Source of the DNA: an uncultured Phycisphaerales bacterium | GTDB taxonomy: Bacteria > Planctomycetota > Phycisphaerae > Phycisphaerales > UBA1924 | Reading direction: 5' to 3' | NCBI GenBank assembly: GCA_937871915.1 | Contig: CALMPG010000138.1 | Span: 1-64,000, forward strand | Length of the DNA: 64,000 nucleotides | Shown: positions 32,009-39,885 of the stretch, one piece after another | How positions within the stretch are numbered: position 1 is the stretch's first letter | How the letters are laid out: every line of letters begins with the position of its first letter | Position numbers and translations under genes: made by a program | The notes under the pieces: model-generated | The model's input: only the letters and a program-made list of their open reading frames with translations | Database searches by the model: none | What the model was told of the DNA's origin: nothing

Positions 32009-32098
32009 TTCACCACCGAGGGCACCGAGAGAGGCGGGGGAAGAGTGTGCGAGCTTGGTGCGGTTGGTTCTGGCTCTCTCGGTGCTCTCTGTGGTGAA
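32009..32098. repeat. Family F inverted repeat, 25-nt arms
   Basis: TTCACCACCGAGGGCACC... (32009-32033) pairs with 32074-32098 at 23 of 25 positions across a 40-nt loop. It lies in the gap between two operon genes (32110 and 31980). In the mRNA it would form a long hairpin able to attenuate, protect or process the transcript before the 1366-residue protein gene. Confidence 0.85.
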
Positions 32099-32109
32099 GG
32101 TCTGGTTTC

Positions 32110-32868
32110 TTACGAGCCCTTCTCGCGGTTCTGGGCCTGGCCGGCGGAGTTCTTCTTGATCTGGTCGCGGGCGTCGGAGGGCTTCTTGCCCTGGCACTTG
32201 CTCATGCGCTGGGCCCGCTTCTTCTGGCAGCAGCTGCCGTTGCACTTGCACTTCTTGGGCAGCGGGAGGCCGGCGAGCTCAGAAATGTCCATGCGCTCGA
32301 GGCGGATGACCTGCTCGTCGTTCTTGGTGGCCGCGTCGGCGAGTTGCTTGTCGCCGCTCGCGATGGCGGTCTCGGCGAGCAGGCGGAACTGCTGGCGGGC
32401 GAGCTCGGTCTCGGGCTTCCACTCGTCGGCGGCCGCGCCCTCGAGGCGCATGGTCCAGGCGGTGAAATACGCGGCGGTGCCGAGAGCGTCGCGGGTTTCG
32501 TCCAGGAGTGTGGCGGACTCCGACTCGGACAGAGACCCGCCACGGAGTGTCGGGGTGCCAAGTTCGGTGATGAGGGACTCGAGCTGGGCCGCGCCCTCGA
32601 TGAGGTTTCCGGCGAAGACGTTGGCCTTGGCCTCTCGCAGGGAGAGCCGGGCCCGCTCGGCGGTGCGGTCTTCGGGGAGGTCGGCCTTGGCCGCGGCGTA
32701 CTCGGTGGCGGCGGTGGCGTAGTCCTCGGCGGCCTCGGCGGCGAGGGCGCGCGAGAGGTGGTCGCCGGCGCGGTCGCTGGCAAGCAGACGCTGCCCGGGG
32801 CCCATGTGCAGGGCGATGGCGGCGACGGGAACGATGGCCCAGATGGCCCAGAGAACGCGGTGTTTCAT
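32110..32868 (-). CDS. TPR-like exported or anchored protein of the Bat-like operon
   Basis: A 252-residue protein with a single N-terminal hydrophobic segment (LWAIWAIVPVAAIALHMG) acting as signal or anchor. A helical region follows (SRALAAEAAEDYATAATEYAAAK...AGNLIEGAAQLESLI) like the TPR repeats of BatC/BatE proteins. The C-terminus is unusual, Lys- and Cys-rich (KKCKCNGSCCQKK), perhaps metal-binding. ATG 32868 overlaps the stop of the VWA gene before it by 4 nt, with GGAG upstream. A family A repeat at 32536-32559 is read through as GTPTLRGGS. Partner genes: the VWA proteins upstream and the large exported protein downstream. Confidence 0.68.
   Translation of the reverse strand: MKHRVLWAIWAIVPVAAIALHMGPGQRLLASDRAGDHLSRALAAEAAEDYATAATEYAAAKADLPEDRTAERARLSLREAKANVFAGNLIEGAAQLESLITELGTPTLRGGSLSESESATLLDETRDALGTAAYFTAWTMRLEGAAADEWKPETELARQQFRLLAETAIASGDKQLADAATKNDEQVIRLERMDISELAGLPLPKKCKCNGSCCQKKRAQRMSKCQGKKPSDARDQIKKNSAGQAQNREKGS
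32536..32559 (-). repeat. Family A repeat, in-gene copy
   Basis: The core CCGCCACGGAGTGTCGGGG (plus-strand sequence) lies inside the TPR-like gene and is translated on the minus strand as GTPTLRGGS, the same reading as one arm of the copy at 29619-29644. Confidence 0.85.
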
Positions 32869-33941
32869 GGGGTGGCTCCTGCGGGGATGGCGGGATTGCT
32901 GTGGGTGGTCCGCCGCTCCGCGGCGGGATTCGGGGATGTGTGCGATGAAAGGGACTCGGAAGAGCCCGCCACGGAGTGTCGGGGCGCCCGGTCACGGGGC
33001 ACCCGGCGCGGGGCGCCGAACGCGGCCAGCAGCGGGGCGATCGAGGCGAGCGTGGCTGCCCCCGCGCCGGCGGCGATGAGGGCCAGCGTCTTGGTGCTCG
33101 GACCGTCGCCGTCCGGGTTGCGGAGCATGGACAGGCCGGCGAGAACCGTGGTGGGGAGGTGCTTGGTGTTCCCGTCGTGGTACACGCCCCGCAGCCGGGC
33201 CGCAAGGCCGCGCAGCGAGGAGATGTCCTGGCGCGAGGAGTGCCCGGCGATGGAGGTGCCGCGGTAGGGGTTGCCCACGCCGAGGATGAGGGCATCGGTG
33301 ATGGAGGCGGGGAGGCGCGGCGGGATGGCGTCGGGGAGGGTGTCGCCGTCGGAGACGACGATGAGCGTGGCGGAGTTGGGCGGCCACTTCCCGGCGAGCG
33401 CGACGGCCTCGCGGACGCCCGCGTACATGTTGGTCTGGCCCTCCTTGAAGGCGTACTCGAGGGGGAGGTCGGCGAGGATGTTGTGCACGACGTTGAGGTC
33501 GGAGGTGTCCACGACGACGGTCTTGGCCGTGGTGTAGAAGGCGACGATGCTCACCCTCGTGCGGGCCATGTCGAGGCGCTGGAAGACCGAGCGCAGGACC
33601 TCGGCGGCCCGCTCGCGCCGGAGCTGCTTGCCCTGCGGCCCGGCGTCGCGGATGAACATGCTCGGCGAGGCGTCGAGGGCGATGAGGAGGTGCCGGTCGG
33701 CGGTGGACTTGCCGGGATCGGTTCGGGCGGGCGTGCCGTCGATGCTCAGGAGGGTGAGCAACCCCCACACGCACAGGCCCAGGGCGAGGGGGCGGACGAC
33801 GGGCACGGCGCGGGTCCACGCGGCGGGGCGGCCGGTGGGGACGAACGCGAGGCGGGCGATGCGGGAGATGCGGCGCGCGTGGAGGGCCTCCGCGAGGGCG
33901 GCGAGGAGGACGGCGGAGATGGCGATGAGCAGGATCACCAT
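32865..33941 (-). CDS. VWA-domain membrane protein (BatB-like)
   Basis: A 358-residue protein. It has an N-terminal membrane helix (VILLIAISAVLLAALAEAL), a second helix near 50-66, then a von Willebrand A domain with metal-site motif DASPS (Asp90, Ser92, Ser94), and further MIDAS segments at EGQTNMYAG and VVSDGD. A C-terminal helix (LALIAAGAGAATLASIAPLL) follows. BatA/BatB proteins work with MoxR ATPases in envelope stress functions. The last 40 residues are low-complexity and begin in a family A repeat (32965-32989), read in yet another frame (APRHSVAGS). ATG 33941 overlaps the preceding gene by 7 nt. Confidence 0.82.
   Translation of the reverse strand: MVILLIAISAVLLAALAEALHARRISRIARLAFVPTGRPAAWTRAVPVVRPLALGLCVWGLLTLLSIDGTPARTDPGKSTADRHLLIALDASPSMFIRDAGPQGKQLRRERAAEVLRSVFQRLDMARTRVSIVAFYTTAKTVVVDTSDLNVVHNILADLPLEYAFKEGQTNMYAGVREAVALAGKWPPNSATLIVVSDGDTLPDAIPPRLPASITDALILGVGNPYRGTSIAGHSSRQDISSLRGLAARLRGVYHDGNTKHLPTTVLAGLSMLRNPDGDGPSTKTLALIAAGAGAATLASIAPLLAAFGAPRRVPRDRAPRHSVAGSSESLSSHTSPNPAAERRTTHSNPAIPAGATP
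32965..32989 (-). repeat. Family A repeat forming a protein tail
   Basis: The core CCGCCACGGAGTGTCGGGG lies near the 3' end of the BatB-like gene and is read as APRHSVAGS. This is a different frame from the copies at 29619 and 32536, which shows that the repeat is maintained as DNA and not as a peptide motif. Confidence 0.85.
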
Positions 33942-34894
33942 GGTGTGACGCGAAGGCCAAAGAGACAGAGGGCGTGCAGGGCGAGCGCGGCGAGGGCCGA
34001 GGCGATGAACGGGAAGAAATCGTCCACCGGCTCGGGCTCGGTGGGCCTGGAGCGGGTCGGGTGCATCTTGTCGATGTGGTCGAAGATGCCCTTGAGGGAG
34101 GTCGGGTCGGCCGCGTCGAAGACGCGCCCGCCGGTGGGAGAGACCACGTCGGCGAGCTGGATGGGTGCGGGCGGCTCGCCGACGTTGATGGCGTGGACGA
34201 CGATGCTCGAATCGCGGAGCTCGCCCCCGATCTGCTGGGCGATGGGCCCGTCGAGATCGGAGGAGAATCCGTCGGTGATGATGATGACGAGCCTGTCCCC
34301 CGTCTCCGCGTCGGGGTTGCTGGTGAGGACATCGCGGGCGTAGCGCAGGGCGTGGCCGACGCGGGTGGATTGCAGCAGCGCGGGCATCGTCGAGGGGTCG
34401 AGGAAGGGCGTGGCGTTCTTGATCGCCGAGAGGTCCTTGGTCAGCGGGACCCAGCGGACGACCTCGCCGCCGAAGATGGTCAGGCCGAACGCATCCCCCT
34501 TGCGGCGCGAGGTGAACGCGGTGATCGCGTCCATCGCGGCGGTGTAGCGACTGGCCGATCCGGTGCCGGAGTTGCGTCCGCCGCCGTAGCCGATCGGGCT
34601 GGACATGGAGCCCGAGACATCGAGCAGGAGCTCGATGCTCGTGAGCACGCGGGCCTGTCCCGGCGGGCCCAGACGCTGCGGACCGGCGAGGATGAGGACG
34701 ACCGCGGCGAGTATCAGCGCGGGCAGGATCGCGGCGACGCGGAGGAAGCGGCCGAGCCAGCGACGCCGCGCGTGCGTGCCGTGATCGAGGGGGAGGCGCG
34801 TGCGGTGGCCGTGGTCGCGTCGGAAGAGTTCCCACGCCGCGATGGCCGCGGGAAGGAGGAGAGCGATGAGGATGAGGGGGTGGGCGAAGGTCAT
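33935..34894 (-). CDS. VWA-domain membrane protein (BatA-like)
   Basis: A 319-residue protein with the usual BatA layout. Two N-terminal membrane helices (PLILIALLLPAAIAAW and VAAILPALILAAVVLILAG) precede a von Willebrand A domain with DVSGS (Asp92, Ser94, Ser96), a conserved Thr segment and IIITDG. A C-terminal helix follows (FFPFIASALAALALHALCLF). It overlaps the gene before it by 4 nt and the one after by 7 nt. In the family, BatA binds metal-dependent ligands in the periplasm and acts with BatB and MoxR. Confidence 0.85.
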   Translation of the reverse strand: MTFAHPLILIALLLPAAIAAWELFRRDHGHRTRLPLDHGTHARRRWLGRFLRVAAILPALILAAVVLILAGPQRLGPPGQARVLTSIELLLDVSGSMSSPIGYGGGRNSGTGSASRYTAAMDAITAFTSRRKGDAFGLTIFGGEVVRWVPLTKDLSAIKNATPFLDPSTMPALLQSTRVGHALRYARDVLTSNPDAETGDRLVIIITDGFSSDLDGPIAQQIGGELRDSSIVVHAINVGEPPAPIQLADVVSPTGGRVFDAADPTSLKGIFDHIDKMHPTRSRPTEPEPVDDFFPFIASALAALALHALCLFGLRVTPW

Positions 34895-35805
34895 GGGCGT
34901 GCCCCTCCGGAGATGGAGGACGCCGCTCCGTTGCTCTGGGCCAGGTCGATGGGCGCGGCGGTGCGGTAGGGGGCGAGGAGGGTGTTGAGGTCGATGGGCT
35001 CCGACGTCGCCCTCGTGGTGGACGCGGGCCGGTGGAGCCACCCCTCGAGGTGGGCCAGCAGTGGGCCGGCCTGATCATGGTGGCGAAGGGCGTGCAGAGA
35101 CTCGCCGTGGGAGCGGGCGAGAAGGTGGAGGCGGCCGCGCCAGTGCGTGACCAGCAGCCGTTCGAGGCGGGCCTGGTCCTGCGGGCCGAGCGCGCCGGAC
35201 ATCGCGGCCTCGACGAGCGGACGGAGCTGGTCGGCCAGCGTGGGCGGGGCGGGGGGCGGGGCGGCGACCTCCGCGCGCCGGCGGAGCCTGTTGACGAGGG
35301 CCCACGCGAGGGGGATGAGCCAGAGCACGCCCAGCGCGATGAGGGCGAGGCGGTAGCCGCCGATGCGAGGGGGCGCGGCGCCGCCGATCGGGAAGAGATC
35401 GCCGCTCGCGTCGAGCGGGAGCGAGGGGACCGAGCGGACCATCACGGCCTGCCCGTCGGTGACGGGGCTTCCCTCGGCGTGCCGGAGGAAGGCGCGCAGG
35501 TCGAAGTCGCCCGGAACCGCCGCGATGTAGCGGAGGTCGTAGAGCGTCGCGGGGCCGTCGGGAGCCGTGCCGGCGATGCGGAGGGTGAGCTCGGACTTGT
35601 CGCCCACGGGGAGGGGGCGCAGGGCCGGGTCCGTCGAGCGGAAAAGCACCTTGCCCTCAAGGCCGACCGGGGTTTGGTTGATCGGCTCTGGTGGGGCGGC
35701 GAAAGCGAACGCGGTCAACGCGACGCAGAGAATGAGAGAGAGCCACACAACGCGAGGCAGACCCCTCACTGCGTTCGGGGCTCGTCGAAGCCGGGTGGAG
35801 TTCAT
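34891..35805 (-). CDS. Membrane protein of the MoxR/VWA operon (DUF4381-like)
   Basis: A 304-residue protein. It has a signal peptide or helix (VVWLSLILCVALTAFAFAAPP), a periplasmic beta-rich segment (DKSELTLRIAGTAPDGPATLYDL), a membrane helix (YRLALIALGVLWLIPLAWAL), and a cytoplasmic domain with LRPLVEAAMSGALGPQDQARLERLL. The layout and its place between DUF58 and BatA match the DUF4381/BatD-like member of these operons. It overlaps both neighbours by 4 nt. The function is unknown beyond its operon. Confidence 0.7.
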   Translation of the reverse strand: MNSTRLRRAPNAVRGLPRVVWLSLILCVALTAFAFAAPPEPINQTPVGLEGKVLFRSTDPALRPLPVGDKSELTLRIAGTAPDGPATLYDLRYIAAVPGDFDLRAFLRHAEGSPVTDGQAVMVRSVPSLPLDASGDLFPIGGAAPPRIGGYRLALIALGVLWLIPLAWALVNRLRRRAEVAAPPPAPPTLADQLRPLVEAAMSGALGPQDQARLERLLVTHWRGRLHLLARSHGESLHALRHHDQAGPLLAHLEGWLHRPASTTRATSEPIDLNTLLAPYRTAAPIDLAQSNGAASSISGGARP

Positions 35806-36713
35806 CGCGACCTCCCGAGCGTGCCCGCGTGGGCGTTGAGGGCGTGGCGCACGGTGGCGATGACGGGGCCGTCGGTGCGGACCTCGGTGAGCTGGACCCG
35901 GGCGCGCCCGAGGTCCTCGGCGTCGGACGCGGCCCTCGCCGCGGCGGAGGGGATGCGGCGCGAGGAGGTGAGAAACGATGTGCCGGTCTCGGCCTCGCCC
36001 GCGTGCAGGAACCCGGCGCGGAGCGGCGTGCACTCGGCAGGGTCGGTCAGGCGCAGGACGATGACGTCGTGGATCGCGCCGAGCCGGCGGAGGATGCCGA
36101 TCGCGCCGGGGTCGTGCAGGTCGCTGAGAACGATGACAACGCTGGTGTGCTTGGCGATGGTCTCGACCTGCGTGAGTCGCTCGGAGAGGCGGGTGCGCTC
36201 GTGGTGGGCGGGGGCGCGGAGGTGCCGGATCCAGGTCCAGACGCGCCCGCGCGAGAGGGTGGGGGTGGTGGGGACGCCGCGGTCGCCCGCGCCGAGGATG
36301 CAGACGGGGGAACGCCGGCGGAGGCCGACGAGGGCGAGCGCGCCGGCGAGCCAGACGGCCGCGTCGTGCTTGGAGAGGGGGACGCTGGAGACGTTCATCG
36401 ACCCGGAGGTGTCCACCACGAGGTAGAGCCCGGCCCGCTTGGGGGCCTCGAACTCCTTGACGTGGACGGTGCCCGAGCGAGCGGTGACGCGCCAGTCGAT
36501 GCGCCGGACGGAGTCGCCGTGGGCCCAGGGACGGGACTGGGCGAAGTCCACGCCGGGGCCGACAAAGCGGGAGGGATCGGCCCCGCCGGTGAGGTCGTCG
36601 GCGAGGCGCCGGAGGATGAGATCGAAGCGGGCAGCGCCGATCTCGTGGGGGATGGCCGGGAGGCTGGCGCCCTCGGCGTGCGGGTGGTGAGGATTGGTGG
36701 CGGTGGTCGGCAC
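35802..36713 (-). CDS. DUF58 protein
   Basis: About 303 residues with the DUF58 core. It includes FVGPGVDFAQSRPWAHGDSV, then RRIDWRVTARSG and VKEFEAPKRAGLYLVVDTSG, i.e. a VWA-like fold with DTSGS. DUF58 proteins accompany MoxR ATPases and VWA proteins; this is the second gene of the operon. Only GTG starts are available. GTG 36713 is chosen because the next one (36752) lies inside an inverted repeat (36738-36843). Neither has a good ribosome site, so the start is uncertain. The 3' end overlaps the next gene by 4 nt. Confidence 0.8.
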   Translation of the reverse strand: MPTTATNPHHPHAEGASLPAIPHEIGAARFDLILRRLADDLTGGADPSRFVGPGVDFAQSRPWAHGDSVRRIDWRVTARSGTVHVKEFEAPKRAGLYLVVDTSGSMNVSSVPLSKHDAAVWLAGALALVGLRRRSPVCILGAGDRGVPTTPTLSRGRVWTWIRHLRAPAHHERTRLSERLTQVETIAKHTSVVIVLSDLHDPGAIGILRRLGAIHDVIVLRLTDPAECTPLRAGFLHAGEAETGTSFLTSSRRIPSAAARAASDAEDLGRARVQLTEVRTDGPVIATVRHALNAHAGTLGRSR

Positions 36714-36737
36714 GCGTTGGAGTTCGTGGAGTTTCAG

Positions 36738-36843
36738 GGACACGAGGGGCACGGTGGGGGAACGGAGTTCACGAAGGGAGATGCTGGCGAGAACTCAAAG
36801 TTATTCCTCGTGCCCGCGCTCATGCTCCGTGGCCCTCGTGTCC
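36738..36843. repeat. Family G inverted repeat, 17-nt arms
   Basis: GGACACGAGGGGCACGG (36738-36754) pairs with 36827-36843 at 15 of 17 positions, with a 72-nt loop. It fills the gap between moxR and the DUF58 gene, the only sizeable gap early in an otherwise overlapping operon. Confidence 0.8.
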
Positions 36844-36877
36844 TTGGAGCCCATCGGAGCAGGTCGAAGGCCGGGTG

Positions 36878-37948
<1,071 letters not shown>

Positions 37949-37951
37949 GCG

Positions 37952-38019
37952 GACCCCTTGTGCAATCGAAGATGGCCGATCTGGTCCACCAATATACAGA
38001 CATCGACGCGCAAGGGGTC
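37952..38019 (-). promoter_or_regulatory. moxR promoter region with inverted repeat
   Basis: On the minus strand TATATT (37996 to 37991) is the likely -10 box, leaving a leader of about 35 nt. GACCCCTTGTGC (37952-37963) and GCGCAAGGGGTC (38008-38019) are complementary at 11 of 12 positions and flank it. One copy includes the ribosome-binding site. A paired regulator site is possible but unproven. Confidence 0.4.
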
Positions 38020-38188
38020 GGAAAGTTCGGGAAATCCTTGGGTGAAGGCCGGCTTTGAGGGGAATGGCGGGGTTTTGGGCTGGCATGGATACAGGCGGGA
38101 ACCTCTCCCGGTCGGCCAGCCTCCAAGTCCTGGCGGAAACGTCCCCCGCCCACCAAGCTCGAGGACGGGGCCTTTCCAGGAGCATCCC

Positions 38189-38809
38189 ATGACCACGGTC
38201 GTGACTCAGGAAAACCCGGCGACAAACGCGCCGGGAGGGGGCGCGCGGGAGGCCTCGGCGCTCCAGATCCGGGATTGGCTGCGCAATGGCGAGTGCGTGC
38301 TCGTGGACGTCCGCGAGCCCGACGAGCACGCGCGGGAGCACATCGGCCAGGCCCGGATCGTGCCGCTCTCTCGATTCGACGCGGCGGAGGCGGCGCGTGG
38401 TGTGAATCCCGGCCAGCGGCTGGTCCTGCATTGCAAGAGCGGGAAGCGCTCCGCCGATGCGGCACGCCTGGCCGTCGGCCGCCTCGGCCCCGGCACGCCC
38501 GTGGTGAGCATGAGCGGGGGAATCGAGGCGTGGAAGGGAGCGGGGCTGCCGGTGGTGACCAACGCGAGCGTGTCGGGCATCAGCGTGATGCGGCAGGTCC
38601 AGCTCGTCATCGGGGTGGGCGTGCTGGTCGGGTGTGCCCTCGCGTGGCTGGTCCACCCGGGGTTCCTGGCGATCCCGGCCTTCTTCGGGGCCGGGCTGGT
38701 CTTCGCTGGGGCGTCGGGAACCTGCGGTCTGGCGGCGATCCTGGGCAAGATGCCATGGAATCGCGCCGGGAAGGCCGGAGCCTCGTGCTCGACGGGCGGA
38801 TGTGGATGA
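38189..38809 (+). CDS. Rhodanese with C-terminal membrane domain (YgaP-like)
   Basis: A 206-residue protein. Residues 20-125 are a rhodanese domain with the active loop HCKSGKRS (Cys82), which carries persulfide sulfur. Residues 130-195 form a DUF2892-type two-helix membrane domain (VQLVIGVGVLVGCALAWLV, FLAIPAFFGAGLVFAG), followed by a Cys-rich end (SCSTGGCG). This is the architecture of E. coli YgaP, a membrane sulfurtransferase. AGGAG lies before ATG 38189. The AhpD-like gene follows after 67 bp, which suggests a shared thiol or sulfur role. Confidence 0.83.
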   Translation: MTTVVTQENPATNAPGGGAREASALQIRDWLRNGECVLVDVREPDEHAREHIGQARIVPLSRFDAAEAARGVNPGQRLVLHCKSGKRSADAARLAVGRLGPGTPVVSMSGGIEAWKGAGLPVVTNASVSGISVMRQVQLVIGVGVLVGCALAWLVHPGFLAIPAFFGAGLVFAGASGTCGLAAILGKMPWNRAGKAGASCSTGGCG

Positions 38810-38876
38810 GGGTGAACGGCTCGAACCGATCACACACCAGCACCGGGCGATGGCCCGGCGCAACAGGAGATTCAAC

Positions 38877-39245
38877 ATGTTGCACAATGCGACGAAGTTC
38901 TACGAGGCTTGGCCGGCGACGATGAACGCGATGAAGGCCAGGGGGGCCGACATCGCCAAGGCCTTCGGGCCGTTCTTTCAGGGACTGATGAAGGACGGCA
39001 CCGCCGAGGGCGGGCTGTCGGTGAAACACAAGGAACTCGTCGCCCTGGGCATCGGCGTGGCGATGCGCTGCGAGCCGTGCATCTATGCCCACGTGGAGAA
39101 GTGCCTCAAGGCCGGGTCCACGCCCCGCGAGGTGATGGACGCGGCGGGCGTGGCGGTAATGATGGGGGGCGGCCCGGCGTACACCTACACACCGATCGTC
39201 GCCGCCGCGCTGGAACACTTTGAGAAGCACCCGATCGCCCATTGA
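38877..39245 (+). CDS. AhpD-like carboxymuconolactone decarboxylase-family protein
   Basis: A 122-residue protein with the CMD core KHKELVALGIGVAMRCEPCIYAH. This contains Glu53, Cys65, Cys68 and His72, the residues used for peroxidase or disulfide reductase activity in AhpD. It is a single-domain form of normal length. CAGGAGA precedes ATG 38877. It lies downstream of the rhodanese gene and probably in the same transcript. The substrate is not deducible. Confidence 0.85.
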   Translation: MLHNATKFYEAWPATMNAMKARGADIAKAFGPFFQGLMKDGTAEGGLSVKHKELVALGIGVAMRCEPCIYAHVEKCLKAGSTPREVMDAAGVAVMMGGGPAYTYTPIVAAALEHFEKHPIAH

Positions 39246-39371
39246 TCGACGCAACCGTTCGGAAGAACCCCATCCACCGAGGTTGATGCCTCCGCGTGAT
39301 CGACCTGGGGCACTTCCCGGGCACCCGGGGTCATTTCAAGTCTTGAATTGCGCCACTCCAGAATCGACCAA

Positions 39372-39389
39372 CCCCTGCGATTGCAGGGG
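39372..39389 (-). terminator. Hairpin downstream of tRNA-Ser
   Basis: CCCCTGC (39372-39378) and GCAGGGG (39383-39389) form a perfect 7-bp stem with a 4-nt loop, 11 nt beyond the tRNA 3' end on the minus strand. The T-run is weak. Confidence 0.55.
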
Positions 39390-39400
39390 CTGTCGTAAGC

Positions 39401-39487
39401 GGAGAGGGGGGGATTCGAACCCCCGACACGGACGAGCCGTGTACTGGTTTTCGAGACCAGCGCGTTCAACCACTCTGCCACCTCTCC
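39401..39487 (-). tRNA. tRNA-Ser (anticodon CGA)
   Basis: An 87-nt tRNA on the minus strand. It has acceptor GGAGAGG paired with CCTCTCC, an anticodon stem CTGGT/ACCAG with loop CTCGAAA (anticodon CGA, reading UCG), a long class II variable arm (ACACGG..CCGTGT), and T-arm GGGGGTTCGAATCCCCC. CCA is not encoded. The long variable arm is diagnostic for serine here. Confidence 0.95.
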
Positions 39488-39885
39488 GGGGACTGTGGGC
39501 TCAAGGATAAGGCGAGTTGGCCGGGCATTCCAGCCGCGCCGTGGCAGTCCATATTTTTTGGCCTTGCAGAGTTGGCGCGTGGATACTTCCGCAGGCGTTC
39601 GAGGCGGCGATTCTCTCGACGGGCACACCATCACGCCGTACGCCAACGAGCCGGTGAATCGGTGAACCCCGGGGTGATCCGCAGGGACATCGCAATACCC
39701 ACGAGCGGCGGTTGAGCACGAGAAGGCGGTCGCGCGATGGCAACTCTCGAAGGCTCTCGATTGACCGTGCGGGATGCGCGTCGGTCGATACCGTGGATTC
39801 CTCGAGAATCGGAGGATGCGATTGCCCCGGGGTGCCCCGCCGCCCGCGGCGAGGGGTGCCGGGGCCAGGGTTACACTCCCTGCGA
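39488..39885. other. 398-bp region without a recognised gene
   Basis: The region holds the tRNA-Ser upstream sequence, with an AT-rich spot around 39550-39560, and the promoter of the glycosyltransferase gene at its right end. Frames are open but without protein-like composition. A GC-rich stretch at 39826-39870 resembles the local palindromic repeats. Confidence 0.5.
39872..39877 (+). promoter_or_regulatory. -10 box before the glycosyltransferase gene
   Basis: TACACT ends 8 nt before the GTG at 39886, so the mRNA would be leaderless or nearly so. No Shine-Dalgarno sequence is present. Confidence 0.4.
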
